A DNA stretch of 8,541 bases, from positions 1-8,541 of the forward strand of contig JBGZBU010000008.1 of the NCBI GenBank assembly GCA_041844835.1. Direction: 5' to 3'. Positions 1 through 5,833 of this stretch are shown in pieces. Origin of the DNA: CAUUCX01 sp041844835 (lineage in GTDB: Bacteria; Bacillota; Clostridia; Peptostreptococcales; Anaerovoracaceae). The position numbers and the translations under genes were made by a program. The notes below the pieces were generated by a model. The model was not told the origin of the DNA, did no database searches, and saw only the letters and a list, made by a program, of their open reading frames with translations. How positions within the stretch are numbered: the stretch's first letter is position 1; each line of letters starts with the position of its first letter.

Positions 1-59
1 CTGCGTTCTTCTTCCGTAACACGAAATTTAATTTGCACATTTCTTTTTCTGTTATTCAT
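1..59 (-). CDS. MobC-like relaxosome/mobilization protein, N-terminus only
   Basis: The minus strand reads from an ATG at 59-57 to the window edge and gives MNNRKRNVQIKFRVTEEER, 19 residues with no stop. A basic start followed by 'IKFRVTEEER' is the typical N-terminus of MobC-type ribbon-helix-helix accessory proteins, which bind the transfer origin and help the relaxase nick DNA. A ribosome binding site AGAAAGGAA (68-76 on the plus strand, read in reverse) lies about 8 nt before the start. The gene is cut by the window, so the family call rests on a short stretch and on recall of similar clostridial mobile-element proteins. It diverges from everything else in the window. A different ribbon-helix-helix DNA-binding protein is the main alternative. 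Confidence 0.7.
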   Translation of the reverse strand, partial: MNNRKRNVQIKFRVTEEER

Positions 60-87
60 AGGTGAATTTCCTTTCTGTTTTCATAGA

Positions 88-220
88 GGGTTTGGGACAC
101 TTCCCAAGGGTCTGCCCCAGCAAGCTTTAGCCTGCGAGGGTACAAGCAAAATCTATATCGCAGGAACTGCGGGAAATAGAGATTTTTACGGAAAGGGTAC
201 CCCTTTCCTATGCTTGCTAT
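88..220. other. Inverted-repeat-rich region, candidate transfer origin (oriT)
   Basis: This stretch directly upstream of the mobC-like start holds several perfect inverted repeats: TTGGGA/TCCCAA (92-97 and 102-107, 4-nt loop), CGCAG/CTGCG (159-163 and 167-171, 3-nt loop) and GGAAAGGG/CCCTTTCC (190-197 and 201-208, 3-nt loop). AGCAAGC (119-125) could also pair at distance with GCTTGCT (212-218). Transfer origins commonly lie beside mobC or relaxase genes and contain such repeats, so oriT is the best guess. No nick site could be recognised. The repeats might instead be a structured 5' leader of the mobC transcript. Confidence 0.4.
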
Positions 221-267
221 TCCACTTATTCCTTAATCTCTACAACAACGGAAAATCACTTTTTGCC

Positions 268-299
268 AAAAATTGCAAAGAAAAACGCTGCAATTTTTT
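268..299. terminator. AT-rich hairpin, possible terminator
   Basis: AAAAATTGCA (268-277) pairs perfectly with TGCAATTTTT (289-298) around an 11-nt loop, and the 3' arm ends in six T on the plus strand. The minus strand also ends in T, so it could work in either direction. The stem is AT-rich and no gene is seen ending into it from either side. It may insulate the mobC side from the cargo side, or be part of the mobC leader. Confidence 0.3.
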
Positions 300-456
300 A
301 TAACTGCAACGTTTATTTCATGGGGAATGTTCATTTGGTGTTTGACACCTTATATCAATATTTTAGATTTTCTTATTCTCTTTTAATATGGTCATAACAA
401 TGCTTAAATTACTATTTTTAGGGGGAAGATAAGTTACTCATTTGCGAGAAAATATA

Positions 457-486
457 TTGACTGATATAGACAAAATGATATATAAT
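457..486 (+). promoter_or_regulatory. Sigma-A type promoter of the araC-type gene
   Basis: TTGACT (457-462) and TATAAT (481-486) are separated by 18 bp, which is close to the sigma-70/sigma-A consensus. Transcription would begin near 493, giving a leader of about 55 nt before the regulator gene. The iron-box-like palindrome at 500-518 falls in the first transcribed bases, so a bound repressor would block initiation or promoter escape. Confidence 0.75.
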
Positions 487-499
487 AAAATATTAAAAG

Positions 500-518
500 T
501 TAGGTTAAGCTAATTTAA
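500..518. promoter_or_regulatory. DtxR/IdeR-type iron box, site 1
   Basis: The sequence TTAGGTTAAGCTAATTTAA matches the published DtxR consensus TTAGGTTAGGCTAACCTAA at 16 of 19 positions. The left half-site is complete; the mismatches are at the centre and in the right half. It lies 13 bp after the -10 element. DtxR-family repressors bind such sites when loaded with Fe(II) and shut off iron uptake genes when iron is plentiful. The repressor gene is not in this window, so it would be supplied by the host or lie elsewhere on the element. Confidence 0.65.
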
Positions 519-543
519 TTTGCTTCAGTGAAAGGAGGTATAC

Positions 544-597
544 ATGCCGGATGAAATATTTTGTTTATTCCCAAACAGATTACATCGATTTTTTTAA
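544..597 (+). other. 17-codon ORF overlapping the regulator start
   Basis: An ATG at 544 sits 5 nt after the AGGAGG at 533-538. It opens a 17-codon frame that runs out of frame into the regulator gene and stops at 595-597. The regulator's own ATG (551) is 12 nt from the same AGGAGG, a looser fit. This ORF could compete for ribosomes or couple translation, or it may be chance. No homology is recognised. Confidence 0.25.
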
Positions 598-1531
598 AGC
601 GGTTTCGTCATCTGTGACTATAAATGGCAGAGAAACAGTTTTTCATATAGACCCTTCCTTTGGGAACGGAATGGTTACTTTTTTTCATATCTCTGAACAT
701 TCCAATTTTTTAATGTTTGATGTCTGCTTTTCCGAAACGATTGAAATCATATATGAATTACCCAACGATCACTTTGAAATTGCATATTGCTTAAAGGGTG
801 CTTCTACATTGTTAGAGGGAAAGACCAAAAAAGATATTTCTACTAACACTATGACGCTTTCTATGGCTACTGTGTCAAAAGAAACAGCAAAAGGTATCCT
901 GATAATCCCAAAAAATATTCAGTATGTTAATCTTGCCTTTGCATTTTCAAAAGAAGCCTGCCGCCATTATTTTGGAAGTGTTGATTTTAACTTGTGGAAT
1001 ACTGCATTAAATGGAGACAACAGAAATGAACATTTTTTTCTAAATCAGGAGTTTTTGCCACAGGTACAAAATGCCTTTTTTCAAATTCAAAACTGTGCTA
1101 TAAAAGATAGTAACGCAAAATGCCTGTTTATCGAAAGTCGTATTTTAGAGATCATTTCTTATATCTGTGAGGTGGGATTAAGAGAAGAACAGTTAGACAT
1201 AGATGCCTTTGAAAAAGAGCAGATTAAAAAAATTCCTTCACGCATGGTAGAAAATTTTCTCAATCCTCCTACTATTTCTGAACTTTCAAGGGAACTTGGT
1301 CTCAACATTACAAAGCTGAAAAAAGGTTTTAAGCTACTATATGGTACTACCATATACGGATATCATAAAAAAGCGAAGTTGCAGCATGCTCGGGAACTTT
1401 TACTAAATACTGAACTGACGATTTTAGATGTTGCTTATCAATCAGGGTATATCAGCCAAAGTCAATTTGGCGTTGCATTCAAAGAAGAGTTTGGAATAAC
1501 TCCATCTGATGTGCGAAAAAATGGCTTCTAA
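551..1531 (+). CDS. AraC-family transcriptional regulator, PchR/YbtA-like
   Basis: This is a 326-residue protein with a variable N-terminal part (about 1-215), presumably the effector-binding domain, and a C-terminal AraC DNA-binding domain with two helix-turn-helix motifs (about 241-265 and 290-318). The stretch 'LGLNITKLKKGFKLLYG' followed by 'TTIYGY' is typical of the PchR/YbtA subgroup, whose members activate siderophore uptake genes when they bind the ferric siderophore. 'DVAYQSGYISQSQFGVAFKE' is the second helix-turn-helix. Its own promoter carries an iron-box-like site, so it is likely repressed by iron. It lies in the same direction as, and just upstream of, the transport operon that it probably activates. 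The start at 551 is the only ATG in frame near the ribosome binding site, although spacing is 12 nt and an out-of-frame ATG at 544 is better placed. The effector cannot be told from the sequence. Confidence 0.88.
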   Translation: MKYFVYSQTDYIDFFKAVSSSVTINGRETVFHIDPSFGNGMVTFFHISEHSNFLMFDVCFSETIEIIYELPNDHFEIAYCLKGASTLLEGKTKKDISTNTMTLSMATVSKETAKGILIIPKNIQYVNLAFAFSKEACRHYFGSVDFNLWNTALNGDNRNEHFFLNQEFLPQVQNAFFQIQNCAIKDSNAKCLFIESRILEIISYICEVGLREEQLDIDAFEKEQIKKIPSRMVENFLNPPTISELSRELGLNITKLKKGFKLLYGTTIYGYHKKAKLQHARELLLNTELTILDVAYQSGYISQSQFGVAFKEEFGITPSDVRKNGF

Positions 1532-1592
1532 AAAAATCTTTTTCAGATAATTTTTAACCCAATTGAAAGAGACTTTAAATAAAAAGGAAAGT

Positions 1593-1598
1593 TAAAAT
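1593..1598 (+). promoter_or_regulatory. Possible -10 element of the transport operon promoter
   Basis: TAAAAT (1593-1598) stands 10 bp before iron box 2, much as TATAAT stands 13 bp before iron box 1. There is no good -35 at the right distance: TTGAAA at 1563-1568 is 24 bp away. Promoters driven by AraC-type activators often lack a good -35, which would fit. This is inferred from the layout only. Confidence 0.3.
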
Positions 1599-1643
1599 AA
1601 TCCTATGGTTAGGTTAGTCTAACCATAGGATTATTTTGTTTTG
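1594..1643 (+). terminator. Perfect 19-bp hairpin with T-rich tail between regulator and transport operon
   Basis: AAAATAATCCTATGGTTAG (1594-1612) pairs perfectly with its complement at 1619-1637 around the 6-nt loop GTTAGT. The 3' side runs on into TTTTGTTTT. It begins 62 bp after the regulator stop and ends 21 bp before the start of the first ABC gene. It has the A-rich/T-rich flanks of an intrinsic terminator, so it should end or reduce transcription from the regulator gene. It also contains the second iron-box-like site, so it may act at both DNA and RNA level. Confidence 0.65.
1609..1627. promoter_or_regulatory. DtxR/IdeR-type iron box, site 2
   Basis: TTAGGTTAGTCTAACCATA matches the DtxR consensus TTAGGTTAGGCTAACCTAA at 16 of 19 positions, including the perfect inner palindrome GTTAG-T-CTAAC. 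It shares GTTAGGTTA and CTAA with site 1 upstream of the regulator gene. It lies inside the 19-bp inverted repeat just before the first ABC gene, where iron-loaded repressor could block the transport operon. Confidence 0.65.
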
Positions 1644-1658
1644 AGAGGAGGATTTTAT

Positions 1659-3404
1659 TTGAAAAACGGAATTAGAACCTTGTTTCGATTTTTGAGCCGC
1701 AAAGAGCAAAAACGACTTTGTCTATCCGGCTTCTTTGCTATTTTATCTGCTATTTTCAGCGTTTTTCCTATGCTTGGTCTGTATCTAATCCTAAATGCCA
1801 TTCTGGATGGACGTGATTTTCATGGAAGTCTGCCCGGAATCTGTGTCTCTGTTGCAGGTATTTTTCTACAGGTCATCTTTCATGCGATATCTACTCGACT
1901 TTCACATCGAATTGCATTCGAGGCTCTGTATGAAATACGAAGTCAGATTCTGCAAAAATTGTCAAGAATCAATCAAGGATATTTGGATGAGAATTCCTCA
2001 GGTAAACTGAAAAGTATATTGTTTGATGATGTGGAGCAACTTGAAATGTTTTACGGGCATCACTTTCCTGAAATATTGGGATGTCTCTTAGTTCCCATTG
2101 TTACGGCAATCTGCATGATTGTCTTAGATTTTCGTATTGCGCTTACCCTTTTTCTACCCATTGCTATTTTTATTCTTTGCCTGCGTTCCATGGGAAAATT
2201 GCAAAACAAAAATTTTCCGGGTATGTTTCAGACATCACAGGCGATGAACACAGCTATGGTTGAATTCATTCATGGGATCAAGGAATTAAGAATATTCTCG
2301 GCGGAGAGCAAAATACATTCACGGTTTGAACAGACGGCAAATGACTATCGTGAGTTCATGGTTAAGTGGTTTAAAGATTCCAGACATCTTATGACAATCA
2401 ACACTGTCGTTATGAGTTCGGGTATCGTTTTTGTATTTCCGGTTGCGGGTTATTTGTACCTTCAAGGAGGCTTTAATATTTCCCGCCTTATGCTCTTTTT
2501 GTTCGTCGCCCTTTGCTTTGTAGCTCCATTATCCAAGATTGCAATTTATACACATATGCTCCATTTAAATGCCCAAATTGCAGAGCGTCTGAATGCTATG
2601 CTGATGTTGCCAGAATTAGATGCACCCGTGGATTTCGTAGAATTGGATAACTATTCTGTTACATTTGAAAATGTGTCTTTTGCTTATGGAGAAAAAGAAG
2701 TATTACACAATATCTCCTTTCAGGCAGATGAAAATAGAGTAACGGCTCTTGTTGGTCCATCAGGAAGTGGAAAAAGCACTATCGCAAAGCTGATTGACCG
2801 CTTCTGGGATGTAAACGGCGGCATAATTCGCATTGGCGGTATCGACATTCGTAAGATATCGAGGGGACAGCTCGCTGAAATAGTTTCTTTTGTAACTCAA
2901 GATATTACTATTTTCGAGATGTCTATCATGGAAAACATAAAGCTTGGAAATCCGAATGCATCCTTTGATGAAATCGTGAAAGCGGCACAAGCTGCCTGTT
3001 GTCATGATTTTATCGCAGACTTACCGAATGGTTATGACACAAAACTGGGAAAGGGAACGCTCTTATCAGGTGGAGAAAAGCAACGAATTTCTCTTGCGCG
3101 TGCGATTCTTAAAAATGCACCGGTGTTGGTTCTTGATGAAGCAACCGCTTATTGCGATCCCGACAATGAAGTAGAGCTACAAAAAGCACTTTCCGCTCTT
3201 GCTAAAGGAAAAACTGTGATTATCATTGCCCATCGCCTTTCTTCTGTTGCTGACGCAGATCAGATTCTTTTAATCAAAGACGGATGTTTGATTGATCACG
3301 GTACCCATGATGATTTGTTAAATCAATCAACGATGTACTTCAATATGTGGCAGGCATTTATCCTGTCTGAACAATGGTTTGCGGGGAGGAAAGAATATGT
3401 TTAG
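1659..3404 (+). CDS. ABC transporter, fused membrane and ATPase domains (YbtP/Q-, IrtA/B-like), subunit 1
   Basis: This half-transporter of 581 residues has an exporter-type membrane domain with about six helices (roughly 20-46, 57-77, 136-155, 158-178, 245-265, 275-295), then a nucleotide-binding domain. The ATPase motifs are intact: Walker A GPSGSGKST (366-374), Q-loop Gln414, signature LSGGEKQ (469-475), Walker B with Asp493 and Glu494, and His525. It should pair with the next gene product as a heterodimer in the cytoplasmic membrane. Close relatives YbtPQ and IrtAB import ferric siderophores despite their exporter fold, and the PchR-like regulator and iron boxes support that role here. 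Export of a drug or peptide is the alternative. The TTG at 1659 is chosen as start because AGGAGG (1646-1651) lies 7 nt before it; the TTG at 1641 would place that site inside the gene. The D-loop reads AYCD. The stop overlaps the next start by 8 nt. Confidence 0.85.
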   Translation: MKNGIRTLFRFLSRKEQKRLCLSGFFAILSAIFSVFPMLGLYLILNAILDGRDFHGSLPGICVSVAGIFLQVIFHAISTRLSHRIAFEALYEIRSQILQKLSRINQGYLDENSSGKLKSILFDDVEQLEMFYGHHFPEILGCLLVPIVTAICMIVLDFRIALTLFLPIAIFILCLRSMGKLQNKNFPGMFQTSQAMNTAMVEFIHGIKELRIFSAESKIHSRFEQTANDYREFMVKWFKDSRHLMTINTVVMSSGIVFVFPVAGYLYLQGGFNISRLMLFLFVALCFVAPLSKIAIYTHMLHLNAQIAERLNAMLMLPELDAPVDFVELDNYSVTFENVSFAYGEKEVLHNISFQADENRVTALVGPSGSGKSTIAKLIDRFWDVNGGIIRIGGIDIRKISRGQLAEIVSFVTQDITIFEMSIMENIKLGNPNASFDEIVKAAQAACCHDFIADLPNGYDTKLGKGTLLSGGEKQRISLARAILKNAPVLVLDEATAYCDPDNEVELQKALSALAKGKTVIIIAHRLSSVADADQILLIKDGCLIDHGTHDDLLNQSTMYFNMWQAFILSEQWFAGRKEYV

Positions 3405-5136
3405 GCGAATCCAACGAATTTTACAGATTGCAGGTCAAAAAAAATCTGCATTGATTACAGCTGTGCTATTCAATGTATTGAAAGCATTTTGCACTGGCGG
3501 AACCTATATTGCACTCCTTTTTGCTCTGACTGATTTGATTTCTAAAAGTTTTGAAAGCCGAAGCTTGCTGATTTATAGTGGAATATTGGTTTCTCTGCTG
3601 GTTTTGCGGTATATGTTTGAGTATGCTGTAAACAGTTTACAGTCTTCAGCCGGATATGAAATGATGTGTGATCTTCGTACGAAAGAAACGGGTCGGCTCA
3701 CAACACTTCCTTTGGGAGACTTTCAAAGAGAAGGAACAGGAAAACTGACCTCTGTTTTCACCAATGATATGAGTTTTGTGGAAATGTATTGCATCAGTAC
3801 TTTGTCCGGATTTATTGCAGGAATGACAGTTGTAATATCAACATCCATCGTGATGCTGATCGCTGATTGGCGGTTGGCACTTTGTGCAATGGTGGGTTTT
3901 GTTCCTGCATGGTTTGTGTACAAAGACAGCAGAAAAAAATTCATTCGTTATGGAGAACAGCGGCAGGAAAAAAGCCAAAAGTGTATCGGAAGCATGCTGG
4001 AATACCTCTCCGGCATGGAGACAATCCGTTCCTACCGGATGACGGACCACATTTTTAATAAAATGGATAAAACCCTACGAGGATATCGAGATGCTTCAGA
4101 AAATTATGAGCTCAAAGCTCAGATTCCAATGATGTGGTTTCAGCTCTTTGTACGCTTGGGAATGGCATTGATTTTCGTGTGTGGTCTCCTTTTCTATTTT
4201 GTAGAAATGACTTCGTTGCCGGTATTCCTATTCTTCGCTGTTATCAGTGCAAGTTATTATCAGCCGGTAGAATCACTTCTCCTTGATTTTGGAACCCTAA
4301 ATCTAATGGACATTAGCTTGGATCATATCGAAGAATTACATGATAAGGAGCCGCTTCCTGACAGGCAAAATGGTACAGTATCCTCCTGTGAATTGGTTGC
4401 GGAACAGGTCACTTTCTCGTATGCCGGAGGAACGGAGGATGCTATACAGGGCATTACTGGGATAATTCCTGAAGATTCATTTACAGCCATAGTTGGACAA
4501 TCTGGAAGTGGCAAGACTACACTTCTTCTCCTGTTAGCACGATTTTGGGATGTAAAAGACGGTGCAATCAAAATTGGTGGAACGAATGTTAGAGATATCT
4601 CATATATGGAACTACTGAAGTCTATTTCTGTTGTTTTTCAAGATGTCTATCTCTTTTCGGGTACAATTGCGGATAACATCTGCATGGGAAGGCCGAATGC
4701 CACGCAGGAGGAAATAATCACTGCGGCAAAGTCTGCCTGCTGTCACGATTTTATTATGGCAATGCCGAAAGGTTATGATACTTTGATCGGCTCAGGTGGA
4801 CGCACTTTATCCGGCGGAGAAAAACAGCGCATCTCAATTGCGCGAGCTATCTTAAAGGATGCTCCTATTATTTTGATGGACGAGGCACTTTCCAGTATAG
4901 ATCCTCAAAATGCACTTGAAATTCAAAAAGGATTGGACACATTGACAAAAGGAAAAACGGTTGTCATGGTTGCACATACACTCTCTTATATTCGCTTTGC
5001 AGATCAGATTATTGTGATGAATGATGGGAAAATCGCAGAGGTCGGCTCTCACGACGACCTGTTGACAAAGGAGGGGCTTTATATGGATATGTGGGAAAAA
5101 GAACATATGATGAAAAGCTGGAAACTTCATGTTTAG
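3397..5136 (+). CDS. ABC transporter, fused membrane and ATPase domains (YbtP/Q-, IrtA/B-like), subunit 2
   Basis: This is a 579-residue half-transporter, a paralogue of the preceding one with the same layout: an N-terminal six-helix membrane domain and a C-terminal ATPase domain. Motifs are Walker A GQSGSGKTT (367-375), Q-loop Gln415, signature LSGGEKQ (471-477), Walker B Asp495 with catalytic Glu496, D-loop SSID and His527. Both subunits share an unusual 'ACCHDFI' in the helical subdomain, which supports a common origin. Both ATP sites look competent. The pair is most likely a heterodimeric importer of a metal-siderophore complex, inferred from family and context. The start is the ATG at 3397, with GGGGAGGA (3383-3390) 6 nt before it; a TTG at 3379 would put this site inside the gene. 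It overlaps the preceding stop by 8 nt and the next start by 8 nt. Confidence 0.85.
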   Translation: MFRRIQRILQIAGQKKSALITAVLFNVLKAFCTGGTYIALLFALTDLISKSFESRSLLIYSGILVSLLVLRYMFEYAVNSLQSSAGYEMMCDLRTKETGRLTTLPLGDFQREGTGKLTSVFTNDMSFVEMYCISTLSGFIAGMTVVISTSIVMLIADWRLALCAMVGFVPAWFVYKDSRKKFIRYGEQRQEKSQKCIGSMLEYLSGMETIRSYRMTDHIFNKMDKTLRGYRDASENYELKAQIPMMWFQLFVRLGMALIFVCGLLFYFVEMTSLPVFLFFAVISASYYQPVESLLLDFGTLNLMDISLDHIEELHDKEPLPDRQNGTVSSCELVAEQVTFSYAGGTEDAIQGITGIIPEDSFTAIVGQSGSGKTTLLLLLARFWDVKDGAIKIGGTNVRDISYMELLKSISVVFQDVYLFSGTIADNICMGRPNATQEEIITAAKSACCHDFIMAMPKGYDTLIGSGGRTLSGGEKQRISIARAILKDAPIILMDEALSSIDPQNALEIQKGLDTLTKGKTVVMVAHTLSYIRFADQIIVMNDGKIAEVGSHDDLLTKEGLYMDMWEKEHMMKSWKLHV

Positions 5137-5833
5137 GGCACAAAAACCGGATCCTCGTGTATGGATTTTATTTACCGCGACTGCAAGTATGCTTGGGTTT
5201 ATGATGCCAAAACGTAATCTTCTCCCACTTTATACTATTGGAATTTTATTACTGATAATACTATTCTGTCTTGGAAATCGAAAAGTAGCATCAAAAGCGT
5301 CTTTACCCTATATTGTAATCATTTTTTGGGAACTGTTTGCAGAACAGTTTGAACTACCTATCGTAGGAGCGACATTCTCCATGATTAAAATCATCATACT
5401 GATGTATGAGCCGCCGATATTATGCGGATTGATCCTTGCAAAGGCAATTAAATTGAGTGAGTTTCTCACTGCATTAGCCAATATGCGCCTTTCAAAAAAG
5501 CTGATTCTACCGCTTGCCGTTGCATTTCGATATTTTCCAACTCTAAAAACAGAGGCAAAAAGTATACAAGAAAATTTACTATTACGAAATATGAAACCAT
5601 CTCTTTTGCATCCGCTTCGGTCGATGGAAAGCTACTTGGTTCCGCTTCTGATGCGTAGCCTGAAAGTCAGTGATGAGCTGTCGCGCTCGGCACTTTGCAG
5701 AGGGTATAACCTTGAGGGAAGTCGCGGTGAGCTGGTTTCTGTGACTTTGCAGCCATTGGATTATCTTTTATTTGCAGGCATTATCTTATGGGATGCTTTA
5801 CTTTGGATATGGGGAGGTGGTTATATTGCTTGA
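5129..5833 (+). CDS. ecfT: ECF transporter transmembrane coupling protein EcfT (CbiQ family)
   Basis: This 234-residue membrane protein of the CbiQ/EcfT family links the S component to the two ATPase domains in an energy-coupling factor importer. It has hydrophobic segments in the N-terminal half (about 12-105) and one near the C-terminus (about 213-230). The long cytoplasmic coupling region carries the two family motifs in changed form: 'LLRN' with Arg153, and 'ALCRG' (188-192) with Arg191, in place of the usual Ala-Arg-Gly. These Arg residues contact the ATPase grooves. No strong ribosome binding site is seen; the ATG overlaps the end of the preceding gene in ATGTTTAG, so translation is probably coupled. 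The fused ATPase and the S component follow directly, which completes the module. Being next to siderophore-type ABC genes suggests a metal or metallophore substrate, but this is inference. Confidence 0.85.
   Translation: MFRAQKPDPRVWILFTATASMLGFMMPKRNLLPLYTIGILLLIILFCLGNRKVASKASLPYIVIIFWELFAEQFELPIVGATFSMIKIIILMYEPPILCGLILAKAIKLSEFLTALANMRLSKKLILPLAVAFRYFPTLKTEAKSIQENLLLRNMKPSLLHPLRSMESYLVPLLMRSLKVSDELSRSALCRGYNLEGSRGELVSVTLQPLDYLLFAGIILWDALLWIWGGGYIA

Larger units (their letters stand above)
60..456. other. Non-coding left flank of the cargo
   Basis: There is no convincing gene between the mobC-like start and the promoter at 457. The left half (to about 300) carries the inverted repeats described separately and probably belongs to the mobile-element backbone. 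The right half is AT-rich and otherwise plain. It contains a small GGTGT/ACACC inverted repeat (337-341 and 345-349) and an isolated TTGACA (342-347). The backbone-cargo junction is probably in 300-450, but no clear direct repeat marks it. Confidence 0.5.

Noticed and set aside
342..369. Second promoter upstream (TTGACA at 342-347, TAGATT at 364-369, 16-bp spacer)
   Set aside because: The -10 matches at only four of six positions and the better promoter at 457-486 is nearer the gene; it may be real but is not supported enough to list.
1594..1637. The 19-bp inverted repeat as an insertion-sequence end or miniature transposon
   Set aside because: The arms are only 6 nt apart with no internal sequence or flanking duplication; a terminator plus operator explains it better.
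1641..1658. Earlier TTG start for the first ABC gene
   Set aside because: It would place the AGGAGG ribosome binding site inside the coding region and leave the start overlapping the hairpin tail; the TTG at 1659 has ideal spacing.
2760..5130. Minus-strand ORFs of 70-92 codons within the ABC genes
   Set aside because: They lie opposite well-supported genes and resemble no protein family; they are shadows of conserved coding sequence.
5772..5825. Upstream ATG start for the double ATPase
   Set aside because: It would add 18 residues unlike the family, lying within ecfT; the TTG at 5826 gives the usual N-terminus and has a ribosome binding site 8 nt before it.
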